From Burkholderiales bacterium Ga0077547 (GTDB lineage Bacteria > Pseudomonadota > Gammaproteobacteria > Burkholderiales > Burkholderiaceae_C), in NCBI GenBank assembly GCA_001464195.1, contig LNEY01000012.1, positions 62,001 to 126,000 of the forward strand: 64,000 nucleotides of DNA, given 5' to 3'. The translations under genes and the position numbers were made by a program. Positions 49,554-64,000 of the stretch are shown piece after piece. Positions within the stretch are counted from its first letter, which is position 1. Each line of letters starts with the position of its first letter. The notes under the pieces were generated by a model that searched no databases, was not told the origin of the DNA, and saw only the letters and a list, made by a program, of their open reading frames with translations.

Positions 49554-50711
49554 TTGAAGAATACTGTCATTCGGGTCCATGACCATCCCGCCGGTATCGC
49601 GGCTGCAGACTGGAATGCGATGTTGGCCTTGCAGCCCAGCGCGACGCCATTCATGCGCCACGAGTACCTGCTGGCATTGCACGAGTCCGCCAGCGCCGTG
49701 GCCAAGACGGGCTGGCAGCCGCAGTTCCTGTCGGTACACGAAGACGATGCCTTGGTGGCGGCGTGTCCGCTGTACATGAAGACCCACTCTTACGGCGAGT
49801 ACGTCTTCGATTGGGCGTGGGCCGATGCCTACCGCCGACACGGCCTGGACTACTACCCCAAGCTGCTCGATGCAGTGCCGTTCACACCGGTGCCCGGGCC
49901 GCGCCTGCTGGCCCGTGATGCGGCGTCCCGAGTCGCCCTGCTGAAGGGGATGCAGAAGCTGGTGACGCAGGCCGACCTGTCGTCAGCCCATTTGCTCTTC
50001 CTCGACGAAGCCGACAGCGCTGCGGCGCGCGAAGCCGGCTGGATGATGCGCACCACCGTCCAGTTCCACTGGACCAACCGCGAGCCGCAGCCCTACGCCG
50101 ACTTCGCCGATTTCCTGGCCAGCCTGCAACGGGAAAAGCGCAAGAAGATCCAGCAGGAGCGACGCCGGGTAGCCGACGCCGGGGTGAGCTTCGAAACACT
50201 TGAAGGCGCGGAGATCACCGAGGCCGACTGGGACTATTTCTACCGCTGCTACACCCTGACCTACCAGATGCACCGCTCGACGCCCTACCTGACGCGCGAT
50301 TTCTTTGCACGGATGGCGCAGACGATGCCCGAGAACTGGCTGCTCTTCATCGCCCGCCGCCATGGTGAGCGCATCGCCACCTCACTCATAGGCATAGCCC
50401 CGGCCAAAGGCCACGCCTTCGGCCGCTACTGGGGCGCCACCGAAGCCGTCAGTTGCCTGCATTTCGAAGCGTGCTACTACCAACCGCTGGCCTGGTGCAT
50501 CGCGCAGGGCTACCAGCGCTTCGAGGGCGGCGCCCAGGGCGAGCACAAGATGGCCCGTGGCCTGCTGCCCGTGCAGACCCAATCAGCGCACTGGTTGGCA
50601 CATCCGCAATTCGCCGAGGCGGTCGCGAATTTTCTGCAGCAAGAAGGCGCAGGCGTCGCCCAGTACGTGGATGAACTGAACGATCGCCTGCCGTTCAAGG
50701 CTTCGTCTTGA
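49554..50711 (+). CDS. GNAT family N-acetyltransferase (COG3146-type)
   Basis: About 385 residues, of the COG3146/DUF482 group of large GNAT-fold proteins. Typical segments are TPFMRHEYLLALHESA, PLYMKTHSYGEYVFDWAWA and RYWGATEAVSCLHFEACYYQ, with the C-terminal FEGGAQGEHKMARGLLPV. The real start is masked by a 944-residue track ORF that is a shadow of nadE. I choose TTG 49554 (then AAG AAT ACT), with AAGG 5 bases before it. The substrate is unknown. It is convergent with the M16 peptidase gene. Confidence 0.87.
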   Translation: MKNTVIRVHDHPAGIAAADWNAMLALQPSATPFMRHEYLLALHESASAVAKTGWQPQFLSVHEDDALVAACPLYMKTHSYGEYVFDWAWADAYRRHGLDYYPKLLDAVPFTPVPGPRLLARDAASRVALLKGMQKLVTQADLSSAHLLFLDEADSAAAREAGWMMRTTVQFHWTNREPQPYADFADFLASLQREKRKKIQQERRRVADAGVSFETLEGAEITEADWDYFYRCYTLTYQMHRSTPYLTRDFFARMAQTMPENWLLFIARRHGERIATSLIGIAPAKGHAFGRYWGATEAVSCLHFEACYYQPLAWCIAQGYQRFEGGAQGEHKMARGLLPVQTQSAHWLAHPQFAEAVANFLQQEGAGVAQYVDELNDRLPFKASS

Positions 50712-53451
50712 AGTCGCCCGCAAACCCATAGACGAAGCGGTCAGGCACCAGGTATTTCCGCAAGGCGGCATTGACCTGCTCGACCGTCAGCGCCTGCAAC
50801 TCCGCATCGACCTGCGCGGAGCGGGCAAAGGTTCGACCGATGTGCAGGTTGTTGGCGATGCCCGCAGCGACGGCCGCATCTCGGGCGCGCGTGAGCCTTC
50901 GGTAATTCAGGAGCCCGCGCTGGCCCTCGGCCAACTCCTTCGCGGTGAAGCCGTCTTTCAGCGCCCGGGAAAGTTCCTCGCGGAAAGCTGCTTCCACCTT
51001 GGGCTGGTTCTGCGGCGCAAAGATCGCGGTGGCCGACCAGACGGAGTGCGGCTCGGTGTCGTTCCATTCGATCGAGCTGCGCACGTCGTACGACAGCCCT
51101 TCGGTTTCGCGAATGCGCTGCCACAGGCGCGAGTTGCCGCCCGAGCCAAGCAGGTAATTCGCCATCGACAGCGCGGCGTAGTCGCTATCGTTGTCCGACA
51201 GCGGCACCGGAAACTCGACCCGCATGGTCGCGTTCTGCTTGTCGGGGGTGATCAAGAGCAACCGCGCCGGCGGCACCGAGATCAAGGGCTGCGGCACCCG
51301 GGTGTACGGTGCACCGGCCTGCCAGTCGCCAAAGGCTGCCTGTAGCGCCTGGCGCACCGCGGACACGTCAAAGTCGCCCACCGCAGAGAACTCGCCGGCC
51401 TTGGCGCCATAGAACTTCTGATGGTGCTCGCGCACCTGCTCCAGCGTCACGCTGCCGATGTCCTGCACGATCTCGTCGAAGGTGCGGGCATAGCGCAAGT
51501 CACCGCGCGGATAGGGGTTGCCCAGCCGAGCCAGGGTGTTGCTGACCACCGCCTCTGGCTCCTTTCGGTCCTGCTCGATGCTGGCCAACGCCTGCCGCCG
51601 GACTTCTTCCAGTGCGTCCGCGGGGAACGTCGGGTGGCGCAGCAGGTCACCCACCAGTGCGATGGCGTCGGGCAGGTGCTCGCGTCGCGTGCTCAGGCTG
51701 ACCGTCACCCCGCCAGCGCCGCCGCTGATGGACATTTCAGTGCGCAGAGCATCCAGACGATCCTGGATCTGCTGGCGCGACATCGTGGCCGTGCCCTTGT
51801 CGAGCAACGCGGCGACCATGTCAGCCGCTTCACCCTGGCCGAAGAGCGACTTTTCATCGCCAAAACGCAGGGACAACATCGCCTGCACCGCGTTGCCACG
51901 GCTGCCCTTGGGCAACAGGCCCACGCGCAATCCCCCGATGTCGAAGCGCTGCGTGCGCCGATCGATGTTGGCTGGCGTTGCCTCGAAGGCTTCCACAGCC
52001 GCGGCCGCGCCTTGCGGCTTGAAGGTCTTCAGTTGCGCTGCCATGTCAACTCGGGCCGGCGCCGGCGCACGCTGCGGCTGATCGGTGGGGAGGTAGACGC
52101 CGAGGGTTCGGTTGCCAGGCAGCAGGCGCTGCTCTGCCACGCGCTGCACGTCCGCCAGGTTCGCCTCACGCACACGGTCTCGGCTCAGGAAAAACAGCCG
52201 CCAATCGCCCATGGCCACGGTTTCGCTGAGCGCGATGCCCACCGTTTCGGGGTTCGTGAACGCCTGGTCCCAGCCCTTGAGCCACTTGACCTTCGCACGA
52301 TCCAGTTCTTCCTGGGTGATCGGCTCCTTGGACACCGATTCGACCGTGGCCAGCAGTTCGTTGCGCGCCACATCCACATCCTGCTGGGGGCCGAGTTGCG
52401 CGCCGAACAGCGCAAAGCCGGGCTCGGCCAGACCCTGCGAGAACGAGTACGTGGTCGCAGCCAGACCCTTCTCGGTCAGCCGCTTGTGCAAGCGACCGCT
52501 CGGGGCGTCACCCATGATGGAGCCCAGCAGTTCCACGGCGGCAAAGTCGGGATGCCCACCGGGCGGCACGTGGTACATCGCGTAGAGCACCGGCACGCCG
52601 CCGGTGCGACGCAGCGTGATGCTGCGCTCACCGTCCTGCACCGGGTCCAGCGTGTATTGCTTCGGCAGCACACGCGTCGGCTTCTTGATCACGCCAAACG
52701 ACTGCGCAATCCACGACAGCGTCTGCGTCGGCTGGAACTTGCCGGAGACGATCAGTGTGGCGTTGTCGGGCTGGTAGTACAGGCGATAGAACGCCTGCAG
52801 ACGCGGAATGTCGACGTTCTCGACATCGCTGCGGGCGCCGATGGTGTCCTTCCCGTAGTTGTGCCACTGGTACATCGTGGCCAGCGTCTTCGAGAACAGG
52901 ATGCGGTCGGGGCTGTTTTCGCCCGACTCCATCTCGTTGCGCACCACCGTCATTTCAGTGTCCAGGTCCTTGCGCGCGATGTAGCTGTTGACCATCGCAT
53001 CGGCCTGCCAGCCCAGGTACCAGCGCAGGTTGTCGTCGTTGGCTGAAAAGCTGGCGGTGTAGTTGGTGCGGTCGAACCAGGTGCTGCCGTTGGCAGCCAG
53101 CCCGCGCTTGGTGAACTCGGCCCAGACAGCCGGATGCTTCGGCGAGCCCTTGAACAGCAGGTGCTCCAGCAGGTGCGCCATCCCGGTTTCGCCGTAGTTC
53201 TCCTGACGCGAACCGACGCGGTAGGTGAGATTGACGGTGGTGGTGGGCTTCGAGCTGTCCGAAATCAGCAATACCTGCAAGCCATTGGCCAGACGGTACT
53301 CGTCGATGCCTTCCACCGATTGCACGCGCGTGACGCCTGTAGGCAGGGTCTGCGCCTGCGCGGATGGCGCGAGAAGTGGCAGCACAGCCACCCACAGGGA
53401 CAGGACAAGGGGAAGCGCGCGCAGGAATGAATTCACGGGAATGCTCTGCAA
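50695..53451 (-). CDS. M16-family zinc metallopeptidase, duplicated domain
   Basis: A 918-residue insulinase-like (pitrilysin family) peptidase. A signal peptide (LVLSLWVAVLPLLAPSAQAQ) predicts a periplasmic location. The inverted zinc motif HXXEH is at residues 93-97 (GMAHLLEHLLF) and the distal glutamate is in TEMTVVRNEMESG. A second M16 domain lacking the zinc motif follows, typical of the duplicated form. It ends 17 bases inside the convergent GNAT gene. Confidence 0.92.
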   Translation of the reverse strand: MQSIPVNSFLRALPLVLSLWVAVLPLLAPSAQAQTLPTGVTRVQSVEGIDEYRLANGLQVLLISDSSKPTTTVNLTYRVGSRQENYGETGMAHLLEHLLFKGSPKHPAVWAEFTKRGLAANGSTWFDRTNYTASFSANDDNLRWYLGWQADAMVNSYIARKDLDTEMTVVRNEMESGENSPDRILFSKTLATMYQWHNYGKDTIGARSDVENVDIPRLQAFYRLYYQPDNATLIVSGKFQPTQTLSWIAQSFGVIKKPTRVLPKQYTLDPVQDGERSITLRRTGGVPVLYAMYHVPPGGHPDFAAVELLGSIMGDAPSGRLHKRLTEKGLAATTYSFSQGLAEPGFALFGAQLGPQQDVDVARNELLATVESVSKEPITQEELDRAKVKWLKGWDQAFTNPETVGIALSETVAMGDWRLFFLSRDRVREANLADVQRVAEQRLLPGNRTLGVYLPTDQPQRAPAPARVDMAAQLKTFKPQGAAAAVEAFEATPANIDRRTQRFDIGGLRVGLLPKGSRGNAVQAMLSLRFGDEKSLFGQGEAADMVAALLDKGTATMSRQQIQDRLDALRTEMSISGGAGGVTVSLSTRREHLPDAIALVGDLLRHPTFPADALEEVRRQALASIEQDRKEPEAVVSNTLARLGNPYPRGDLRYARTFDEIVQDIGSVTLEQVREHHQKFYGAKAGEFSAVGDFDVSAVRQALQAAFGDWQAGAPYTRVPQPLISVPPARLLLITPDKQNATMRVEFPVPLSDNDSDYAALSMANYLLGSGGNSRLWQRIRETEGLSYDVRSSIEWNDTEPHSVWSATAIFAPQNQPKVEAAFREELSRALKDGFTAKELAEGQRGLLNYRRLTRARDAAVAAGIANNLHIGRTFARSAQVDAELQALTVEQVNAALRKYLVPDRFVYGFAGDFKTKP

Positions 53452-53535
53452 GCCAGGTGGGCGGGCAGTGTAGAGCGCGAACCAGCGCAGTCGGTTCCGC
53501 GGGATATCCAGCGGAGGCGACAGAAAAGCGGACAG

Positions 53536-53560
53536 AAAAACAGCGCCCTCAGGGCGCTGT
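53536..53560 (-). terminator. Rho-independent terminator of ppa
   Basis: On the minus strand CAGCGCCC pairs with GGGCGCTG around the loop TGA, followed by TTTTTCTG. It lies 22 bases after the ppa stop codon. Confidence 0.82.
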
Positions 53561-53581
53561 CTGCGGGCGCCGTGGACGATG

Positions 53582-54121
53582 TCAGCCGGCCAAGGACTTC
53601 TTGTAGTTGGCGATGCCCGAACTGATTTCTTCGTGCGCCGCCTGCGGCCCCGACCAGCCCTTGACCTTGACCCACTTGTTGGGCTCCAGGTCCTTGTAGT
53701 GCTCGAAGAAGTGCTGGATCGTGCGCAGTTGCAGTTCGTGCAGGTCTTCCGGCTTCTGCCAGCTGGCGTAGATCGGCAACAGCTTGTCGATTGGCACGGC
53801 CAGGAGCTTGGCGTCCATTCCGGCTTCGTCTTCCATGTTCAGCATGCCGATCGCACGGCAGGTGACCACCGAGCCGGCCAACAGCGGAAACGGGGTGATC
53901 ACCAGCACATCGACCGGGTCGCCGTCGCCGGAAATGGTCTGCGGCACGTAGCCGTAATTGCACGGGTAGTGCATCGCAGTGCTCATGAAGCGGTCAACGA
54001 ACAATGCGCCGCTTTCCTTGTCGACCTCGTACTTCACCGGGTCGGCATTCATCGGGATTTCGATGATCACATTGAACTGTTCGGGGGCCTTCTTGCCGGG
54101 GGTGACTTTGTCGAAGCTCAT
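53582..54121 (-). CDS. ppa: Inorganic pyrophosphatase
   Basis: Hydrolyses pyrophosphate to phosphate. This is the soluble family I enzyme of 179 residues. The signature [16 protein letters not shown] carries the metal-binding aspartates, and [21 protein letters not shown] is the conserved substrate-binding segment. It has its own terminator downstream, so it is probably a separate unit. It is divergent from the small membrane-protein gene. Confidence 0.96.
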   Translation of the reverse strand: MSFDKVTPGKKAPEQFNVIIEIPMNADPVKYEVDKESGALFVDRFMSTAMHYPCNYGYVPQTISGDGDPVDVLVITPFPLLAGSVVTCRAIGMLNMEDEAGMDAKLLAVPIDKLLPIYASWQKPEDLHELQLRTIQHFFEHYKDLEPNKWVKVKGWSGPQAAHEEISSGIANYKKSLAG

Positions 54122-54316
54122 GAGTAACTCGGGTTGAAAAGGAATGGGGACAAGTTTACCGATGCGACTCCAGCAGCAGTTCGAGGCCTGTGCACGCCAA
54201 CATGGGAGGTTGAATCCTTTTTAAATCAATCAAGCCCATCGGAGGACCAGCCGATAAAAGGGTTAACCGTTTCGCGCATCATCCAATCCATTCCGTTTGG
54301 CAGGCAGATTCGACCC

Positions 54317-54652
54317 ATGGCCACCGACGACAACGCCCTCTCCTTCCGTGTGCTGCTGTACCGCTACCTGTTTTTCGGGTGGCTGTTTCGCGACGTACGC
54401 CACGGCAATGTTTTCGAGCGCTCAGCCGCCTGGCGTCACAACCTCGACAAGGCGCACTGGCTGCTGACTTACCTGCGCCGTTGGGTCGCGCTCGGCATCG
54501 TCTCGTTCGCCCTGGGCATGTTGTTCGAGCACGGCCTGAGCGCTCAGGCCATATCGGCCTTCTTCTACGTGCCGAGCGTGCTCAGCGTCGTCGTCAACAC
54601 CGTGATCGGCGTGCTGATCGCTGGTTTCAAACTGTTGCCAGCACCGTTCTGA
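54317..54652 (+). CDS. Small inner-membrane hypothetical protein
   Basis: A 111-residue protein with two probable membrane segments (WVALGIVSFALGMLFEHGL and VPSVLSVVVNTVIGVLIAGF) and a basic N-terminal region (FLFFGWLFRDVRHGNVFERSA-like). It resembles conserved hypothetical proteins in Burkholderiales that carry the phrase FFGWLFRDV. I use ATG 54317 (MATDDNALSFRVLLYRYL); the track ORF adds 61 residues through a stretch with no coding character. The function is unknown. It precedes mutS on the same strand, and the 195-base region upstream holds no other gene I can see. Confidence 0.7.
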   Translation: MATDDNALSFRVLLYRYLFFGWLFRDVRHGNVFERSAAWRHNLDKAHWLLTYLRRWVALGIVSFALGMLFEHGLSAQAISAFFYVPSVLSVVVNTVIGVLIAGFKLLPAPF

Positions 54653-54787
54653 TCCGCAGCACGCGGCGTCTGCGCATCGGCTGACAGTGCGAGGCGACAA
54701 TCCGGCGGTTCCTGCCGGACGCTGCGGTCGACGCGCAAGCAACGCTTGCCACTCCCGCGCACCGCCTACCCACCTGCCAGCGCACGA

Positions 54788-60865
<6,078 letters not shown>

Positions 60866-60913
60866 ACACGCCCTGCTCCACCGCTCTACAAATTTCCCAA
60901 TTTCCATTTCTGA

Positions 60914-62209
<1,296 letters not shown>

Positions 62210-62254
62210 CGCGCCGCTGCGGTCTTCTCACGGCATTGCATCGAACGGCCCACC

Positions 62255-62533
62255 GTGCGCTTTATCCGAATCGCCCTGGTCACGCTGCTGGTGCTGGTGC
62301 ATGGGCAGCTGTGGCTGGGCGACTCGGGGTTGCCGCGGGTGCTCGACCTGCAGGCGCAGCTCGATGCACAACTGGCCACCAATGAAGTCGCCCGGCAGCG
62401 CAACGAGCAGCTGGCAGCCGAGGTCGTCGACCTGAAGGAAGGCCTGGAGATGGTCGAGGAAAAGGCCCGCTACGACCTCGGCATGGTCAAGCCCGACGAG
62501 ATCCTGGTGCAGTGGAGCGTGTCGGCGAAGTAG
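62255..62533 (+). CDS. ftsB: Cell division protein FtsB
   Basis: A bitopic membrane protein that forms a complex with FtsL and FtsQ at the divisome. The 92 residues have one N-terminal transmembrane segment (RIALVTLLVLVHGQLWLG), a coiled coil (QLDAQLATNEVARQRNEQL) and the conserved C-terminal EEKARYDLGMVKPDEILVQ. The start is GTG 62255. It follows eno by 45 bases, as in other proteobacteria. Confidence 0.94.
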   Translation: MRFIRIALVTLLVLVHGQLWLGDSGLPRVLDLQAQLDAQLATNEVARQRNEQLAAEVVDLKEGLEMVEEKARYDLGMVKPDEILVQWSVSAK

Positions 62534-62556
62534 CCTGTCGCCGCAACGAATTGCTG

Positions 62557-62886
62557 CTACGCGCCGCCGCTTACCGCGTGAGCGTGTAACCGCACACCCA
62601 GCGCCTTGGCAACCTTGAGGACCGTCGCAAAGCTGGGGTTGCCTTCTGCGCTCAAGGCCCGGTACAGGCTCTCCCGGCTCAGACCGGCATCCTTGGCAAC
62701 CTGAGACATGCCCTTGGCGCGAGCGATGTCTCCCAGTGCTCGCGCAATGCCCGCGGCATCGTCAGGTGCTTCGTCCAGCCACGCATCGAGATACGCCGCC
62801 ATCTCCTCGGGCGTACGCAGGTGTTCAGAAACGTCATACGGCGTCGTCTTCGTCGCCCGAGCTTTCTTTGCAACCACCTTGGTCAT
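62557..62886 (-). CDS. Antitoxin, HTH-type (HigA-like addiction module)
   Basis: A 109-residue DNA-binding antitoxin. The helix-turn-helix region is IARAKGMSQVAKDAGLSRES followed by YRALSAEGNPSFATVLKVAK. It belongs to the group of putative addiction-module antidotes that pair with a RelE/HigB-like protein (TIGR02684-like). Its ATG overlaps the toxin stop (ATGA), so the toxin gene is first in the operon. It should repress the shared promoter, which carries an 18-base palindrome. Confidence 0.88.
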   Translation of the reverse strand: MTKVVAKKARATKTTPYDVSEHLRTPEEMAAYLDAWLDEAPDDAAGIARALGDIARAKGMSQVAKDAGLSRESLYRALSAEGNPSFATVLKVAKALGVRLHAHAVSGGA

Positions 62887-63185
62887 GACTTTGGCTCCAC
62901 AAAATTCCGATTGAGCTCAAGCGCTTTCGGGATGTCTTTGCCCTGGGACGATTTGTCGCCACCGCCCAGCAAAAGCAACAGTCGATCTCCACGTTGTACG
63001 AAGTACACCCTGTAGCCGGGCCCGACATCTACCTTGAGCTCAGTCACGCCCTCTGCCAGATGGCGATGGACCCCCGGATTGCCGTGAATCAGCCGGTCCA
63101 CGCGCATCAACACACGCGCTCGGCCTGCAAGGTCCGTCAAGCCATTGATCCAGGCGCTGTAGTCGTCGGTCTTCTCGACACGCAT
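62883..63185 (-). CDS. Type II toxin, RelE/HigB-like
   Basis: A 100-residue small basic protein of the RelE/ParE superfamily, phage-derived Gp49-like type (TIGR02683-like). Family segments are YSAWINGLTDLAGRARVLMR and LKVDVGPGYRVYFVQRGDRL, with LLLLGGGDKSSQGKDIPKAL near the end. Toxins of this group usually cut mRNA on ribosomes. The gene is first in the pair with the antitoxin. The promoter predicted for it places the transcription start at the A of the ATG, so its mRNA may be leaderless. Confidence 0.88.
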   Translation of the reverse strand: MRVEKTDDYSAWINGLTDLAGRARVLMRVDRLIHGNPGVHRHLAEGVTELKVDVGPGYRVYFVQRGDRLLLLLGGGDKSSQGKDIPKALELNRNFVEPKS

Positions 63186-63191
63186 CGGTGA

Positions 63192-63220
63192 AATGTAGCT
63201 CGTAAGCTACAAATTTCCAA
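63192..63220 (-). promoter_or_regulatory. Promoter of the toxin-antitoxin operon
   Basis: TTGGAA and TACATT separated by exactly 17 bases on the minus strand, immediately before the toxin ATG. Only 6 bases separate the -10 from that ATG. Confidence 0.7.
63194..63211. promoter_or_regulatory. Operator palindrome of the toxin-antitoxin promoter
   Basis: TGTAGCT-N4-AGCTACA, an 18-base palindrome that overlaps the spacer and -10 box. This is the expected binding site for the HTH antitoxin in autoregulation. Confidence 0.7.
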
Positions 63221-63330
63221 GCGAGCGTCTGATGAAGACCTTACAGCCGCGCTCGGGGACGGCAAATCAGATTGACGCAACGCGGAAGGGCCAGAACTGG
63301 GTCGCTGTCTTCGATGACGGGCCCAATCAG

Positions 63331-63675
63331 CTACGACTTCGCGAGGAGCTTTGCGTATATGCGCGCTCTTTGCTGATCAGTTGATGCGGCGTCAAACTGG
63401 GATGTCAAGCCGAAGGCAAACAGCTTTTCGTTAATCGTCATTCCGGCAATGGGACCGATTTCTGATTCAACAAATTTTGACCACAGCGCGTAGACAGCAT
63501 CATGAACCGCAGCGCTTTCGATCCATGAATTACCGATATAGCGTTCGATGTTGACGCGCAAGGCCTGTACCGACGTGTCGTCGTCCTTCCACACAACAAG
63601 GAAAGAAGCCAGGCGCTGAACTACGGGGTCGGGCGAGATATTGGCTACCGCGGAGGCGAGCTCGTCTAGTGTCAT
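63331..63675 (-). CDS. Hypothetical protein, orphan
   Basis: A 114-residue soluble protein with no recognised domain. It is mainly helical in composition (TLDELASAVANIS, then VVQRLASFLVV and QQRARIYAKLL). No signal peptide or membrane segment is seen. Codon use and base composition look less GC-rich than the neighbouring housekeeping genes, which may indicate transfer. It lies between the toxin-antitoxin pair and hslO on the minus strand. It could be an immunity-type or accessory gene, but nothing proves this. No convincing Shine-Dalgarno was found. Confidence 0.5.
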   Translation of the reverse strand: MTLDELASAVANISPDPVVQRLASFLVVWKDDDTSVQALRVNIERYIGNSWIESAAVHDAVYALWSKFVESEIGPIAGMTINEKLFAFGLTSQFDAASTDQQRARIYAKLLAKS

Positions 63676-63817
63676 TGGGGCCTATGGGTTGTCATATGCA
63701 ATCCTGTTGCGTGGCAAGCGCTGCAAAAGACATCTGATCGCGCCCCGCACGCGGCGCTGCATGTACAGCCGATGTTGACTCTCCCACGCTCCGCTCTGTA
63801 GAGCCAATGTCAATAAT

Positions 63818-64000
63818 TCAATTGATCGCGGCCGACCCTGGCGCCTGCTGCGGTGTCGGTGTGAACAGCTCGCCGACATCGACCGCGTCGAAGTGGTACT
63901 TGGTGCCGCAAAAGTCGCAGCCGATTTCGGCGCGGCCTTGCTCGACGATGATGCCGTCGACCTCAGGGCGGCCCAGTCCAATCAGCATCCGGCCGACGCG
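63818..64000 (-). CDS. hslO: 33 kDa chaperonin Hsp33, 3' end only (5' part outside the window)
   Basis: Read by hand from the minus strand; the frame is open to the window edge. The last 60 residues contain LIGLGRPEVDGIIVEQGRAE followed by IGCDFCGTKYHFDAVDVGEL, which has the C-terminal CxxC of the redox-switch zinc-binding domain. Hsp33 is a holdase activated by oxidation of its four cysteines; only the second Cys pair is in the window. The track ORF 63682..63981 on this strand is a shadow in another frame. Confidence 0.88.
   Translation of the reverse strand, partial: RVGRMLIGLGRPEVDGIIVEQGRAEIGCDFCGTKYHFDAVDVGELFTPTPQQAPGSAAIN

Noticed and set aside
63682-63981. 99-residue minus-strand ORF at the right end
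   Set aside because: It is out of frame with the hslO 3' end, which has a clear Hsp33 signature on the same strand.

Overview
The window is a high-GC chromosomal segment from a betaproteobacterium of the order Burkholderiales. The gene orders and the family set (ndk-rlmN-pilW, scpB-rluB, odhAB-lpdA, ilvBNC-pssA-leuA, nadE-glnB, DUF3619/DUF3106, hpnCDE) suit the Rubrivivax/Leptothrix/Ideonella-like group best. The genus is an inference from gene content and was not tested. No gap without a gene call exceeds about 300 bases.

Layout. 1-7.0 kb: type IV pilus assembly (pilW), RNA modification (rlmN, rluB, rluD), ndk, scpB and bamD. 7-9.9 kb: a DinG helicase divergent from a PP2C phosphatase. 10-17.6 kb: the 2-oxoglutarate dehydrogenase operon (sucA-sucB-lpdA), trailing into zapE and a secreted coiled-coil protein. 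17.8-22.3 kb: an acyl-CoA oxidation unit (etfB-etfA, acyl-CoA dehydrogenase, nitronate monooxygenase). 22.4-28.9 kb: a tRNA Gly-Cys-Leu cluster, then the proteostasis block lon, clpX, clpP, tig, and a second tRNA-Leu. 29.0-32.0 kb: squalene synthesis hpnC-hpnD-hpnE. 32.0-37.0 kb is the accessory stretch: a TIGR03790 protein, an SRPBCC protein, an IclR regulator, and a compact divergent cassette made of an HEXXH-motif enzyme, a 59-residue peptide gene and an ATP-grasp-like enzyme. 37-44.3 kb: pbpG, then leuA with a leucine-rich leader peptide and terminator upstream, pssA and ilvC-ilvN-ilvB. 44.6-47.4 kb: a sigma factor, DUF3619, DUF3106, RDD and dgkA. 47.4-54.7 kb: glnB, nadE, a GNAT protein, an M16 peptidase, ppa and a small membrane protein. 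54.8-62.5 kb: mutS, an Anbu proteasome-like protein, pyrG, kdsA, eno, ftsB. 62.5-64 kb: a HigBA-like toxin-antitoxin pair, an orphan hypothetical gene, and the 3' end of hslO (Hsp33).

Most of the window is ordinary housekeeping DNA. The best candidate for an undescribed system is at about 34.7-37.0 kb. There a small peptide with a charged N-terminal segment and a Gly/Lys-rich, glycine-zipper-like C-terminal half is encoded directly upstream of an HEXXH protein resembling RiPP modification enzymes, and divergently from an ATP-grasp enzyme. Together they look like a minimal ribosomal-peptide modification cassette. Other points worth attention: the leucine attenuator between pssA and leuA, terminator-like hairpins between tRNA genes that leave little room for separate promoters, an apparent six-residue in-frame gap in CTP synthase, and a toxin-antitoxin promoter that predicts a leaderless toxin mRNA.
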